A stretch of DNA of 14,705 nucleotides, from positions 1 through 14,705 of the forward strand of contig CABPSV020000507.1 in assembly GCA_902459845.2 (NCBI GenBank), in the 5' to 3' direction. Shown here one piece after another: positions 1-14,631 of this stretch (position 1 is its first letter; each line of letters opens with the position of its first letter). Position numbers and translations under genes: made by a program. A model generated the notes under the pieces. The model was not told the origin of the DNA. It searched no databases and worked only from the letters and a program-made list of their open reading frames with translations. Origin of the DNA: Hepatocystis sp. ex Piliocolobus tephrosceles. Taxonomy: Eukaryota > Apicomplexa > Aconoidasida > Haemosporida > Plasmodiidae.

Positions 1-75
1 TTTTTTTTTTTTTTTTTTTTTTTTATTTTTTTTTTATTTTTTTTTTTATTTTTTTTTTTTTTTTTTATTTTTTTT
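1..75. repeat. T-rich homopolymer tract
   Basis: The window opens in an almost pure T tract broken by single A residues at 25, 36, 48 and 67. It lies just past the stop codon of the minus-strand gene that ends at 80, so it is its 3' flank. No coding signal is seen. Confidence 0.9.
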
Positions 76-79
76 AACA

Positions 80-1258
80 TTAAAGCCCTTTCAACTCTGA
101 CGTGTCTACTTTGTCCGGAAAAAATCCTATATTTTCACTCTGCTTGTTTAAGAGCTGAGTATTTATAGGGTTAACTTTTTGACATGCATTTAATAAAATT
201 TCTAAATGTGGTATATACTTTTTCATTTTTTCATTATCTTGAGCATATTCTAATGCATCTAATAAATACAGTTCAAATTCTTCTAATTGTTCTATACTTT
301 TTATTGTAGATTTTATTAAACTTTCTCTATTTTCTTCTAAGTCCATAGTGCTTGATAAAAATAGTATATGTGTAAAATCAAATGTACCTTTATCATTTAA
401 TTTTTTTTGAGCAATAATTCTGTCTTTTAGTGTTCTTAATATTTTTTCAGATATACTCATTTCTTCTTTTTCTTTATTTTGTGCATTATAATTATTATTA
501 CTATTACTACTGTTGTAATAATTTAATTTATCATTTTGAATAAGTTTTGAATGAGCTTCTATAATTTTATCATCTATAAAAGTTAAAACGTAAATATCAA
601 TTAATTTTTTTTGAAACATATTTGTTATAATTTCATCAATATTTGCACCTTTTAGTAGATTAGCTATTAAATATTCCACTTTTTCTTTTGCTTTTTTTTT
701 TCTTAAATTTATTATATATGGATTTAAAAAATTTTGTACTTTTATTAAATTCTTTTGTTTTTCTATTTCATTGTTTTTTTTATACAAATATATTTTATGA
801 TTAATAACTTCTTCGTATACGTCATTTTCACTCAAAGTATCTAAATATTTTTTTATATCATCGTATACTAATATTTTCATTTTTTCAATTTGTTCAATAA
901 TTTTCTGTTTTTTATCTACTTCTATAAATAAATCTTTATCTTGCATAAAATGTCCTGTTACTTTGTCAGTACTTCTTTCAAATGAGTATAGTTTAGGACC
1001 ATACCTACAATTTATGTAGTAATTATTGTTACCATTGTGATTATTTTTCTTTTTTATTATGTTCATAAATTTTGTAAAAAATAACAATTTTTTTTTAGTC
1101 TTATTATCTTTTCTCAATACACGTTTACCTTTTTCTGAGACTCCTAATTTGTGTGACCATTTATTTTTATTTATACTGAATGCATGGCTTAACTTGTTTA
1201 TTATTATTGTGTCTAGTATAATATTTATTAAAACTATAATATTTAATATGTTCTTCAT
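80..1258 (-). CDS. Conserved hypothetical protein, possibly apicoplast-targeted
   Basis: Single-exon open frame of 392 residues with an ATG start at 1258 and a TAA stop at 80-82. I do not recognise the family. Seen in the sequence: a hydrophobic N-terminus of about 25 residues (MKNILNIIVLINIILDTII and onward, ending near LSHA), then a basic stretch rich in Lys and Asn to about residue 78. This is the usual layout of a signal peptide followed by a plant-like transit peptide in Plasmodium, so import into the apicoplast is inferred. The rest is polar and probably helical. It has a Lys-rich patch (LRKKKAKEK), a short Asn/Ser linker near residues 245-262, and a conserved-looking helical C-terminal third. 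There are no catalytic motifs I can name. It diverges from the YEATS gene across 1259-2532. A secreted or membrane-anchored protein is the main alternative. The gene is confident; targeting is moderate; function is unknown. Confidence 0.88.
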   Translation of the reverse strand: MKNILNIIVLINIILDTIIINKLSHAFSINKNKWSHKLGVSEKGKRVLRKDNKTKKKLLFFTKFMNIIKKKNNHNGNNNYYINCRYGPKLYSFERSTDKVTGHFMQDKDLFIEVDKKQKIIEQIEKMKILVYDDIKKYLDTLSENDVYEEVINHKIYLYKKNNEIEKQKNLIKVQNFLNPYIINLRKKKAKEKVEYLIANLLKGANIDEIITNMFQKKLIDIYVLTFIDDKIIEAHSKLIQNDKLNYYNSSNSNNNYNAQNKEKEEMSISEKILRTLKDRIIAQKKLNDKGTFDFTHILFLSSTMDLEENRESLIKSTIKSIEQLEEFELYLLDALEYAQDNEKMKKYIPHLEILLNACQKVNPINTQLLNKQSENIGFFPDKVDTSELKGL

Positions 1259-1711
1259 TTTTATTGATGACGTTGTTTGATTAAATTTTGTGGGAGAGTT
1301 TGTCCAGTGAAAAACTAAAAAGAGATTTATTTCTATTGCTAAAATTATAGTTATACCTCATATACATGTACATGCATACACAGCATATATATATATATAT
1401 ATATACACGCACTTATTTATACATGTAATTATACATATATGTATATCGACATATTTTTTTATATATATACATGTTCACATTATATGATCCAGTTAACGAA
1501 ATCTTTTTTTTTTTTTTGCCCTAACAAGTCAATATTCATATATGCATAATTATTCACTTATTTTCGGTAAACTTTTTTTTTTTTTTTTTTTTTTGTATAA
1601 AATTTTACTCTTGCTACTATAAACAAGTCGTGCAAAGTACATAAGTTTATGGCCCGCGTGCATATACATAGCTAGCAACTATGCTGAAGCTGTTTGCTCT
1701 TTAGTCTTTCA

Positions 1712-1753
<42 letters not shown>

Positions 1754-2532
1754 GTGAAAAGTTTTATACATATATAAATATATAAATATACAAATATACA
1801 AACATGTAAAAATGTAAATAAATATATAAATATATATGTAAATATATATGTAAATATATATGTAAATATATATGTAAATATATATGGATGTATATGTTAA
1901 TGCTTGCGCAAGTATATATTTGCAATTTTTGTTGCCATGGGCCTATAACGCTACACGATTTGTTAATGCTTTATTTTATTTATTTTTTTTTTTTTTTCTT
2001 TCTTTTTTTCTTTATTTTTTTTTTATTATTTCTTTATTTATTTATTTTTTCCGTGAACACTTATGAACACTTTTCATGAAAAAATTCAAAGTTTTTCATA
2101 AAATCGAAAAAAGGAATTTTACTTGTTTTTAAAATGTGAATAAAGGCATCTTTGCACTTTTATATATATACATATATAATAAATACATATAATTATATAC
2201 ATATATAATATGTATACACATATATAAATATATACACTCATTCAAAGATGCATATACCTAATTATATTTATATATGTACATATAAGCGTATTCACTGTTG
2301 AGATAAAAAAAAAAAAAAAAAAATCGAAAGTAAACATATGTAAAACAAGAAAAAAAAGAATATTCTTTATTTTTACACAAAATTTAAAAAACATGTTGTG
2401 TTAACATTTAGTCTTTAGTAAATATATGTCAACTATTACTACTAATACTAATAGTAAAAACCCATTATTTTCATTTTTTTTTTTTTAATATACTATGTTT
2501 TTCTCTTTTGCATTTTTGTAGTGGAAAGTCGA
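1259..2532. promoter_or_regulatory. Divergent intergenic region, probable bidirectional promoter
   Basis: This 1.27 kb lies between two divergently transcribed genes and must contain both 5' leaders and promoters. It is mostly AT-rich: a (TA)n tract at 1385-1404, T runs at 1504-1517, 1573-1594 and 1714-1751, and a 12-bp tandem repeat at about 1829-1886. Two short islands of clearly higher G+C interrupt it, at about 1625-1712 and 1899-1965. No convincing open frame or tRNA is seen. An untranslated or tiny first exon of the YEATS gene could lie here, because a splice-acceptor-like sequence precedes that gene at 2511-2521. Confidence 0.6.
1829..1886. repeat. 12-bp AT-rich tandem repeat
   Basis: About five copies of the 12-mer TATATATGTAAA, nearly identical, lie in the divergent intergenic region. 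It is a simple minisatellite-like array with no coding potential. Confidence 0.85.
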
Positions 2533-3246
2533 ATGCAAAATGTAAAACTCGTCAAACCAGTGGTTGTGGGGACATACGCCTTTTTGTTATCCCAACAGGT
2601 ACACTCAATAATGTGCACGCATATGTATACATACATACATGCATACATATATACATACATGCATACATGCGTGTGCTCTGTTTTTTTTTTTTACATTTTT
2701 ATGTTCTTAGGAAAAAAGGAAATATGGGAATATGACACACAAATGGACTTGTTTGTTAAGATGCCCAAATTTGACTGATATTTCTTTATTTATAACTAAA
2801 GTAATTTTTGAATTGGATCCTTCTTTCATTTACCCTAAAAGAGGTATTTTTTTCTCTCATAATTTTATAATCAAATTAGCTATAATAAATATATGTATAT
2901 TTAGCTAAAAAGTTCATTTTTTTTTTTTTATTTTATCTGATTATACTTTATATGACTATACATTATATGATTATATTTCTTTTTTTTTTCTTTTTTTTTT
3001 CTTTTTTTACTTTTATGTAATAGTTTATACACAGCCCCCTTATGAAATAAATGAAATAGGCTGGGGTGAATTTTATTTAACAGTGAAAATCTATTTTGCA
3101 GATTCGACTGCGTCACCCGTTAATATTATCCATTTTGTAAAGGTATTAGATTAGCCTAATAATTAACATAAATATTATACATACAACCATTATTTTTTTT
3201 TTAAATGCATAAATATATATGTTTTTATAGTTACACAGTTGTATAT

Positions 3247-3278
<32 letters not shown>

Positions 3279-3629
3279 ATTAGTTGAATACGGATGGTGA
3301 GATGTCCTCCCCGTGTGTTGTTAACGAGGTTAATGCATTAAAAATGAAGAGAATATATAATAAAAAAAAAAATAAAATAAAAAAATGAACGAACGAATTA
3401 GTACTAAAAAAACATATTTGGTTTAAATTATATTTTTTTTAGACATACGAAGAGATTATATTTAAAAATCCCACTATAAGCATGTACGACAAAATCATTA
3501 AAAGCAACAACACAAAAGTGGCCTCCCACAAATATCAGGAATATTGTAATAAAAAAAAAAAAAAAAAAATATATATAATATATATAATATATATAATATA
3601 TAATATATATAATATATATAATATATATA

Positions 3630-3660
<31 letters not shown>

Positions 3661-4404
3661 GGTCACAATTGTATGCGTTAAAAATACACACTTGTGTAAG
3701 TAGTCGTATAATTTATAAATTCATTTGTTTACATTACAAATTTGTGTGTTTATTTTTTTACAAAATTGCGCATTTATTTTTTTACGGTTAAATTTCATAA
3801 TTACTGTGTTTTACGATTAGTTAAAAAGTATAACACTGAGCAAGACACTTATATAAAAAAGTGCTTGAATTTCCAATCGGACGTACAACAAGAAATTTGC
3901 TTTTTAATGAATGAAGCAACTATGATATCTAAAGAAGTAAGTCAAAAAAAAAAAAAAAAAATTAATTACATAATATATAATTAATTATTTTTGGCTGTTT
4001 TTTTTAGCTGTTTTTTTTAGCTGTTTTTTTTTAGCTGTTTTTTTAGCTGTTTTTTTAGCTGTTTTTATTATTTTCGGTCAGTATTTAATTATATATCCGT
4101 ATTTAACTACTTATTTGCATTATTGTGTGTTTTTTTTTTTTTTTTTTTTTTTGACAGATTAACGAAAGTCAACAGGCCTATTTTACAAGTACGTGTTTTA
4201 CTTTTGTATTAAAAGACAAACGTATACACATATGTACATATATATATATATATATAATACCCTTTTTTTTTTTTTTTTTTACTGTCATTTTTTTTATTGA
4301 CCAAACGACTGTCTCATTTTATCCTATATATTTTTTTTTTTATCTCATCCTTTTTTATCTTTTTAGTGAAATCCGAAATGGGATTCAGTAGTGATGAAAA
4401 TTAG
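2533..4404 (+). CDS. GAS41: YEATS-domain protein, GAS41/YEATS4-like, eight exons
   Basis: Spliced gene; coding exons read as 2533-2598, 2711-2843, 3024-3142, 3284-3328, 3443-3545, 3821-3936, 4158-4188 and 4367-4404. All introns are GT..AG and the phases agree, giving about 216 residues (human GAS41 has 227). The N-terminus reads VKLVKPVVVGTYAF, the counterpart of human VTIVKPIVYG. Then come a THKWT strand (human THQWT), the loop LDPSFIYPKR, the signature QPPYEINEIGWGEF, PVNIIHFVK, and VVNETYEEIIF (human VVSEFYDEMIF). The last two or three exons encode a charged helix matching the family's C-terminal coiled coil. YEATS domains read acylated histone lysines, and GAS41 is known from NuA4/TIP60 and SWR1/SRCAP-type complexes; acting in the nucleus is inferred. 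ATG 2533 is the first in-frame Met. A start split by an upstream intron (giving MESRMQN) is possible, because TTTTTGTAG precedes 2522. It converges with the helicase gene, 73 bases apart. Confidence 0.9.
2615..2672. repeat. TACA/TGCA-type tetranucleotide repeat in intron 1
   Basis: Intron 1 of the YEATS gene (2599-2710) carries an imperfect run of ATAC and ATGC tetranucleotides, followed by a T run and the acceptor TTCTTAG. It reads as intronic simple sequence. Confidence 0.7.
3568..3661. repeat. (TA)n-rich array with about 10-bp period, intron 5
   Basis: An AT-only array built from ATATATAATA-type units follows an A run just after the exon 5 donor. It sits in the longest intron of the YEATS gene (3546-3820). 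It is highly slippage-prone and non-coding. Confidence 0.85.
3993..4066 (+). repeat. Tandem AGCTG-T(n) repeat in intron 6
   Basis: Intron 6 of the YEATS gene (3937-4157) contains about six copies of a 12-14 bp unit, each an AGCTG core followed by 7-9 T. Each internal copy therefore reads T(n)AG, the form of a Plasmodium 3' splice site, with AG at 4006-4007, 4019-4020, 4033-4034, 4045-4046 and 4057-4058. The acceptor that restores the conserved frame is the later GACAG at 4153-4157. Confidence 0.85.
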
Positions 4405-4441
4405 CACCGTTTACTCTCTCTCTCTCTCTCTCTCATCGCTG

Positions 4442-4477
<36 letters not shown>
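4405..4477. other. Short convergent intergenic spacer with (CT)n and T run
   Basis: Only 73 bases separate the stop of the YEATS gene from the stop codon of the minus-strand helicase. The spacer holds a (CT)n tract at 4414-4434 and a T run from 4446 that abuts the helicase stop codon. The two 3' UTRs must overlap unless they are extremely short. Confidence 0.8.
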
Positions 4478-8842
<4,365 letters not shown>

Positions 8843-9546
8843 TTATTTTTTTTATTTTTTTTTTTTTTTTATAATAGCACAAATGCGTATGTAGGTAGAT
8901 ATGTACATATATATACATATATCATATGTGTGTACATATTAGTACGTCTTTGTAATTTACTTTTTTTCATATAATTAAAATCATTTTTTCTGTCATTATA
9001 CTATTCAGCTGTATTTTTACTTATTTATTTATTTATTTATTTATTTTATTTGTTTTATTTACTTTTTATAAATAAAATGAAACTATTCTTTTTTGCAAAG
9101 CCTTCTCAATTTATATATACTATATTTACGTACATGCACGTGCATATGTATATATATGTATATATATGTTTATGTATGTATATATATTTTTTTTTTTTTT
9201 TTTTCCTACAATTGAGTCAACATAAATATTCATAACATATATTATTCATAATATATATTTGCGTTATATTTTTTTAACACCCCAATTGACAGTAATTAAA
9301 AATTAAATGTTATAATTATACACATAAACGCATATATGTATATACATGTGCAAATATATATGTATAAACACACATACATAACATTTATGCTTGCTTTGTA
9401 TTTATTCCAATTTGACAAGAAAAAAAAAAAAAAAGGTAAACTTTTTTAAAAATTAAAAAAATAATAACATTACTCTTTTGAGTATGCCTAAAAACGTGTA
9501 GGTGTCATCTCTGCGTAGATGTAAAAATTGTAAGTAAAAAAAAAAG

Positions 9547-9581
<35 letters not shown>

Positions 9582-9791
9582 TAGTGATGATGGTGACGGT
9601 GATGATGACTTGCATAATAAAAACAACGCAAAACAAAGCAAAGAGTAAATGTGCTTTGGGTTCGTTCTATATATATATATAATACACATCTCTCCCAAAT
9701 AAGAGAAACTCAAAGAAAAAAAACACGTATAATAACATATACGAACGCAATGTATAACTTTAGTGAAGAAAACTGTAAAATAACAAAAGCG

Positions 9792-9829
<38 letters not shown>

Positions 9830-9944
9830 TACTATAAAAATTTACTATAAAAATTAGTTTTCTTTGAGCTCATAACATCTTATAGTTATCTTTTGTTAGA
9901 CACACTCATATGTATATTTATTACTAGAAGTTGTGAGATATAAC

Positions 9945-9975
<31 letters not shown>

Positions 9976-10733
9976 CTTGTATATGAATTTATTTTATATA
10001 AATAAAATGCATTTATAAGTTAGGTAATTAATTATAAATAGTTTGTTTTTAAATTTATGCTTTTTATTTCATTTTTTTATTTTCCCCAATCTTTTGTTTT
10101 GTTTTTTTTATCTTTACTTTTATTTTTATTTTTTTAATTTTTATAAAAAACAAGTATACACTTTTTGTGAATATATATATGTATATATATTTGTATACTA
10201 TACCTGTACACAGTGAAAGTAATACAGTTATTTTAAAGCTCCCATTTTTAATTTAAACATAGTGTTTTATTAAATTTTTTTTTTTTTTTTTGTTACTTAT
10301 TTATTAACAATACTTTTTTATTTCTACTCGCTTTTATCAACCCGTTTTTCCTTTTATTTTTTTGTTTTTTTTTGCGCAATATGCTGAATTATAAATCTAT
10401 ATATCCCTACTACTCCTAATAGTAACATTTATTTTTTCCTCAATTGATAAATGTACTACTTATCTATGTACTACTTATCTATGTACTACTTATCTATGTA
10501 CTACTTATGTATGTACTACTTATCTATGTACTACTTATCTATGTACCACGTTTATGCTTTACACTACTTTTTTTCTGATCACACCTAAACATATAGATAT
10601 TTTTGAATAAATTATTTTGATTTTTAATAATTTATATATAAGTACCAAGCTACCTAGTATTCATACGTATATACATGTGTGTAATATTTGTGAGTATAAA
10701 ATAAGTATATTATCTTTGTGTATACATAAAAAT

Positions 10734-10764
<31 letters not shown>
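8843..10764. promoter_or_regulatory. Divergent intergenic region between helicase and DUF155 gene
   Basis: About 1.9 kb without a supported gene. It holds long homopolymers (T at 9187-9204; A at 9421-9434, 9537-9579 with a few interruptions, 9791-9826 and 9944-9972), ATTT and TATA-type simple sequence, and a 15-bp tandem array at 10451-10550. A 12-bp perfect palindrome, ATGCACGTGCAT, lies at 9134-9145. I searched the minus strand for the missing helicase motifs (Walker A and PTREL) and saw neither. Promoters for both flanking genes are expected here but no core element can be pinned down. Confidence 0.6.
10451..10550. repeat. 15-bp tandem repeat upstream of DUF155 gene
   Basis: Six units of ATGTACTACTTATCT, one with a C to G change, and a degenerate partial seventh lie about 215-315 bases upstream of the DUF155-family start. 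Each unit contains the tetranucleotide GTAC. Confidence 0.92.

Positions 10765-10765
<1 letters not shown>
10736..10765 (+). repeat. 30-A homopolymer between two in-frame ATGs
   Basis: The run of 30 A starts after ATGC at 10732-10735, and its last A is the first base of the preferred start codon at 10765-10767. At this length the upstream ATG is in frame; one base more or fewer would make it an out-of-frame upstream start. Confidence 0.9.
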
Positions 10766-10767
<2 letters not shown>

Positions 10768-11925
10768 TTAAGCTATAAAAGAAATATCTTAATAAAAAAT
10801 ATAGTAAATAAAAATTGTTGTTTTTATAAATTAATGACGTTTTTTCATGATAGTAGTAAAGAAAAAATAAAAAACAAAATTTATACACAAAAAAAAATAA
10901 TAAAACGTGAAAAATTACTAGGGAATGTAAAACCATATATAAATAATACATGTGATAAACCAGAACAACATGTAATAGCATACTATCTAAACCAATCAAT
11001 TAATATAAATAAATTAAAATATGTGTTTGAGCGTGTGGGATCAGATGTTTTATATAAAGAGCCTTATTTTTTATATGTAGAGAGTTGTGAATATTTTAAT
11101 CAACAGGCTAGTTCAGCTTTATTTTTTAAAAATGGTTGTTTAGTTATATGGAATATGAATAAAAAAAATATTAAAAATTTTTTATCGTTTTGTAAAAAAC
11201 ATATAGGTTATTCTATTGATACAGGTGATAGAGATAGTAGTAGCAATAATACGGATAGTAATGACAATAATATAGGTAGTAGTGACAATTATAAGGGTAG
11301 TAGTCCTAGTATAACTACGGACGAAACATATGATCATACACTAGATGAAGTTGATATGTTGGATTGTGAAAAACTAGAAGTACAAGACGTTAATACTAAA
11401 AGTTATATTAATAATTCTATCATTTATTTAACAGTAAATAACAGTAGAACTACAGATAAAATATGTTTTTCATATGCATTGTTGAGTGCTGTAAGATTAA
11501 ATAATTTAGAAAAAAAAATTGAAAAAGAATTATTAATAGAAAATAATAAAATAGATATATTAAATAAAAAAATAAAATCTAATAAATTAGATTTATTATC
11601 AAAACAATTATTTTCTTCCAAAATTATTCTGCACAATTTAAGATATAAGTTGAATATTGAACAAGATATATTGGACGTACCTGATGTTTTATGGGAATTA
11701 GAAGAACAAAAAAAATTGTTTTTAAACGTTTTAAATATTTTTTATATAAAACAAAGAGTTGATTTATTAAATCATAGATTAACATGGACATTAGATTATT
11801 TAAATTCATTTTTAGATTACGTTAATCAAAAACATTCATCACGTTTGGAAAGGATTATAATAATAATAATTGGTTTAGAATTATTACTTGGTATCACACA
11901 GATGATTAATACTGTGGGTTTATAA
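10765..11925 (+). CDS. RMND1: DUF155/RMND1-family protein, probable mitochondrial inner-membrane protein
   Basis: Single exon of 386 residues. The block ALFFKNGCLVIWNM (residues 118-131) is the typical opening of the DUF155 domain. After a Ser/Asn/Asp-rich insert (about 150-210) the domain resumes with ICFSYALLSAVRL, helices with LEKKIEKEL, DVPDVLWE, the pattern IKQRVDLLNHRLTWTLDYL, and the family C-terminus QKHSSRLERIIIIIIGLEL, which forms a transmembrane helix at about 363-380. In yeast and human, DUF155 members (Sif2/Sif3, RMND1) are mitochondrial inner-membrane proteins; RMND1 supports mitochondrial translation. The N-terminus is basic, lacks acidic residues at first, and fits a mitochondrial presequence. 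I chose ATG 10765 because the in-frame ATG at 10732 would only add Met, Gln and a Lys run encoded by 30 A. The gene diverges from the helicase and converges on the TAF9-like gene. Membership is confident; the exact orthologue is less so. Confidence 0.88.
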
Positions 11926-11991
11926 TTGTCTATTTTATAGTACGTATATGTATGTACGTACGTACGATTACAGGCAAAAAAAAAAAAAAAT

Positions 11992-12022
<31 letters not shown>

Positions 12023-12075
12023 AATTTTATTAGATGTGTTAGCTAGCTTACCAAACAGGCTATTACTTTTCATTA
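11926..12075. other. Convergent intergenic spacer with A runs
   Basis: 150 bases lie between the DUF155 stop and the stop of the minus-strand TAF9-like gene. They contain a GTACGTACGTAC stretch and A runs from about 11976 to 12018. The 3' UTRs of the two genes are expected to overlap. No separate gene is seen. Confidence 0.75.
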
Positions 12076-13962
<1,887 letters not shown>

Positions 13963-14042
13963 TTTGACAGATACTCAAAATGGTACGGTCGTATCAAAAA
14001 ATAAACAAACATGTACGTATAAACTTGTAAGCTTGTGTGTGC

Positions 14043-14330
14043 TTTGTACCGTAATTTGTACCATAATTTATACCGTAATTTGTACCGTAATTTGTACCGT
14101 AATTTGTACCGTAATTTGTACCGTAATTTATACCGTAATTTGTACCGTAATTTGTACCGTAATTTGTACCGTAATTTGTACCGTAATTTGTACCGTAGTT
14201 TGTACCGTAGTTTGTACCGTAGTTTGTACCGTAGTTTGTACCGTAGTTTGTACCGTAGTTTGTACCGTAGTTTGTACCGTAGTTTGTTTATACCGTAGTT
14301 TGTTTATACCGTAGTTTGTTTATACCTTAG
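14043..14330. repeat. 12-bp minisatellite TTTGTACCGTAA, about 23 copies
   Basis: The array has two internally homogeneous blocks: units ending CCGTAA up to about 14186, then units ending CCGTAG. The last three units near 14283-14330 are enlarged by four bases (TTTGTTTATACCGTAG type). Two early units read TTTATACCGTAA. Most units contain GTAC. Confidence 0.93.
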
Positions 14331-14624
14331 TTCGTTCGCTTTTTGAATCATTAATTCGTATATTTATTCATTTGTTTGTCAGTTTGTTCATTCGTCAACG
14401 TCAAGTATAACTTGCGAATATATGGCACATTCATGCATATAATAAGTTGTTAAAACTAGTAAAACACCTTTTTATCGTGCTCAATATTTTTTTTTTTTTT
14501 TTTTATAATATAATTATATTAAAAACGAACAACCCTTTTACAAAATATAAATTATATTAATGTTTTTCGGTTAATATGTTTGTGAACATATTATTCATGT
14601 TTTTGTTTTCTTTAAATTAAATAA

Positions 14625-14631
<7 letters not shown>

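Noticed and set aside
2928..3116. Minus-strand frame of 62 residues
   Set aside because: It overlaps intron 2 and exon 3 of the YEATS gene, whose plus-strand exon encodes the QPPYEINEIGWGEF signature.
3742..3984. Continuous plus-strand frame of 80 residues as its own gene
   Set aside because: Only its middle (3821-3936) is coding, as exon 6 of the YEATS gene; its ends are intron.
8846..8975. Short minus-strand frame starting MKKSKLQRR as a possible helicase 5' exon
   Set aside because: It ends at a stop before the A-rich stretch, has no helicase motif, and is made largely of TATA/TACA repeats.
9580..9612. Box C-like GTGATGATG elements of a possible snoRNA
   Set aside because: They belong to a GATGAT/GGTGAC simple repeat, and no box D or closing stem is visible downstream.
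9453..9713. Minus-strand frame of 86 residues with a poly-Phe stretch
   Set aside because: Mostly homopolymer and simple repeats; it does not contain the missing helicase motifs and has no splice support.
14043..14330. CRISPR-like direct repeat array
   Set aside because: Units are contiguous 12-mers with no spacers, and the genome is eukaryotic.
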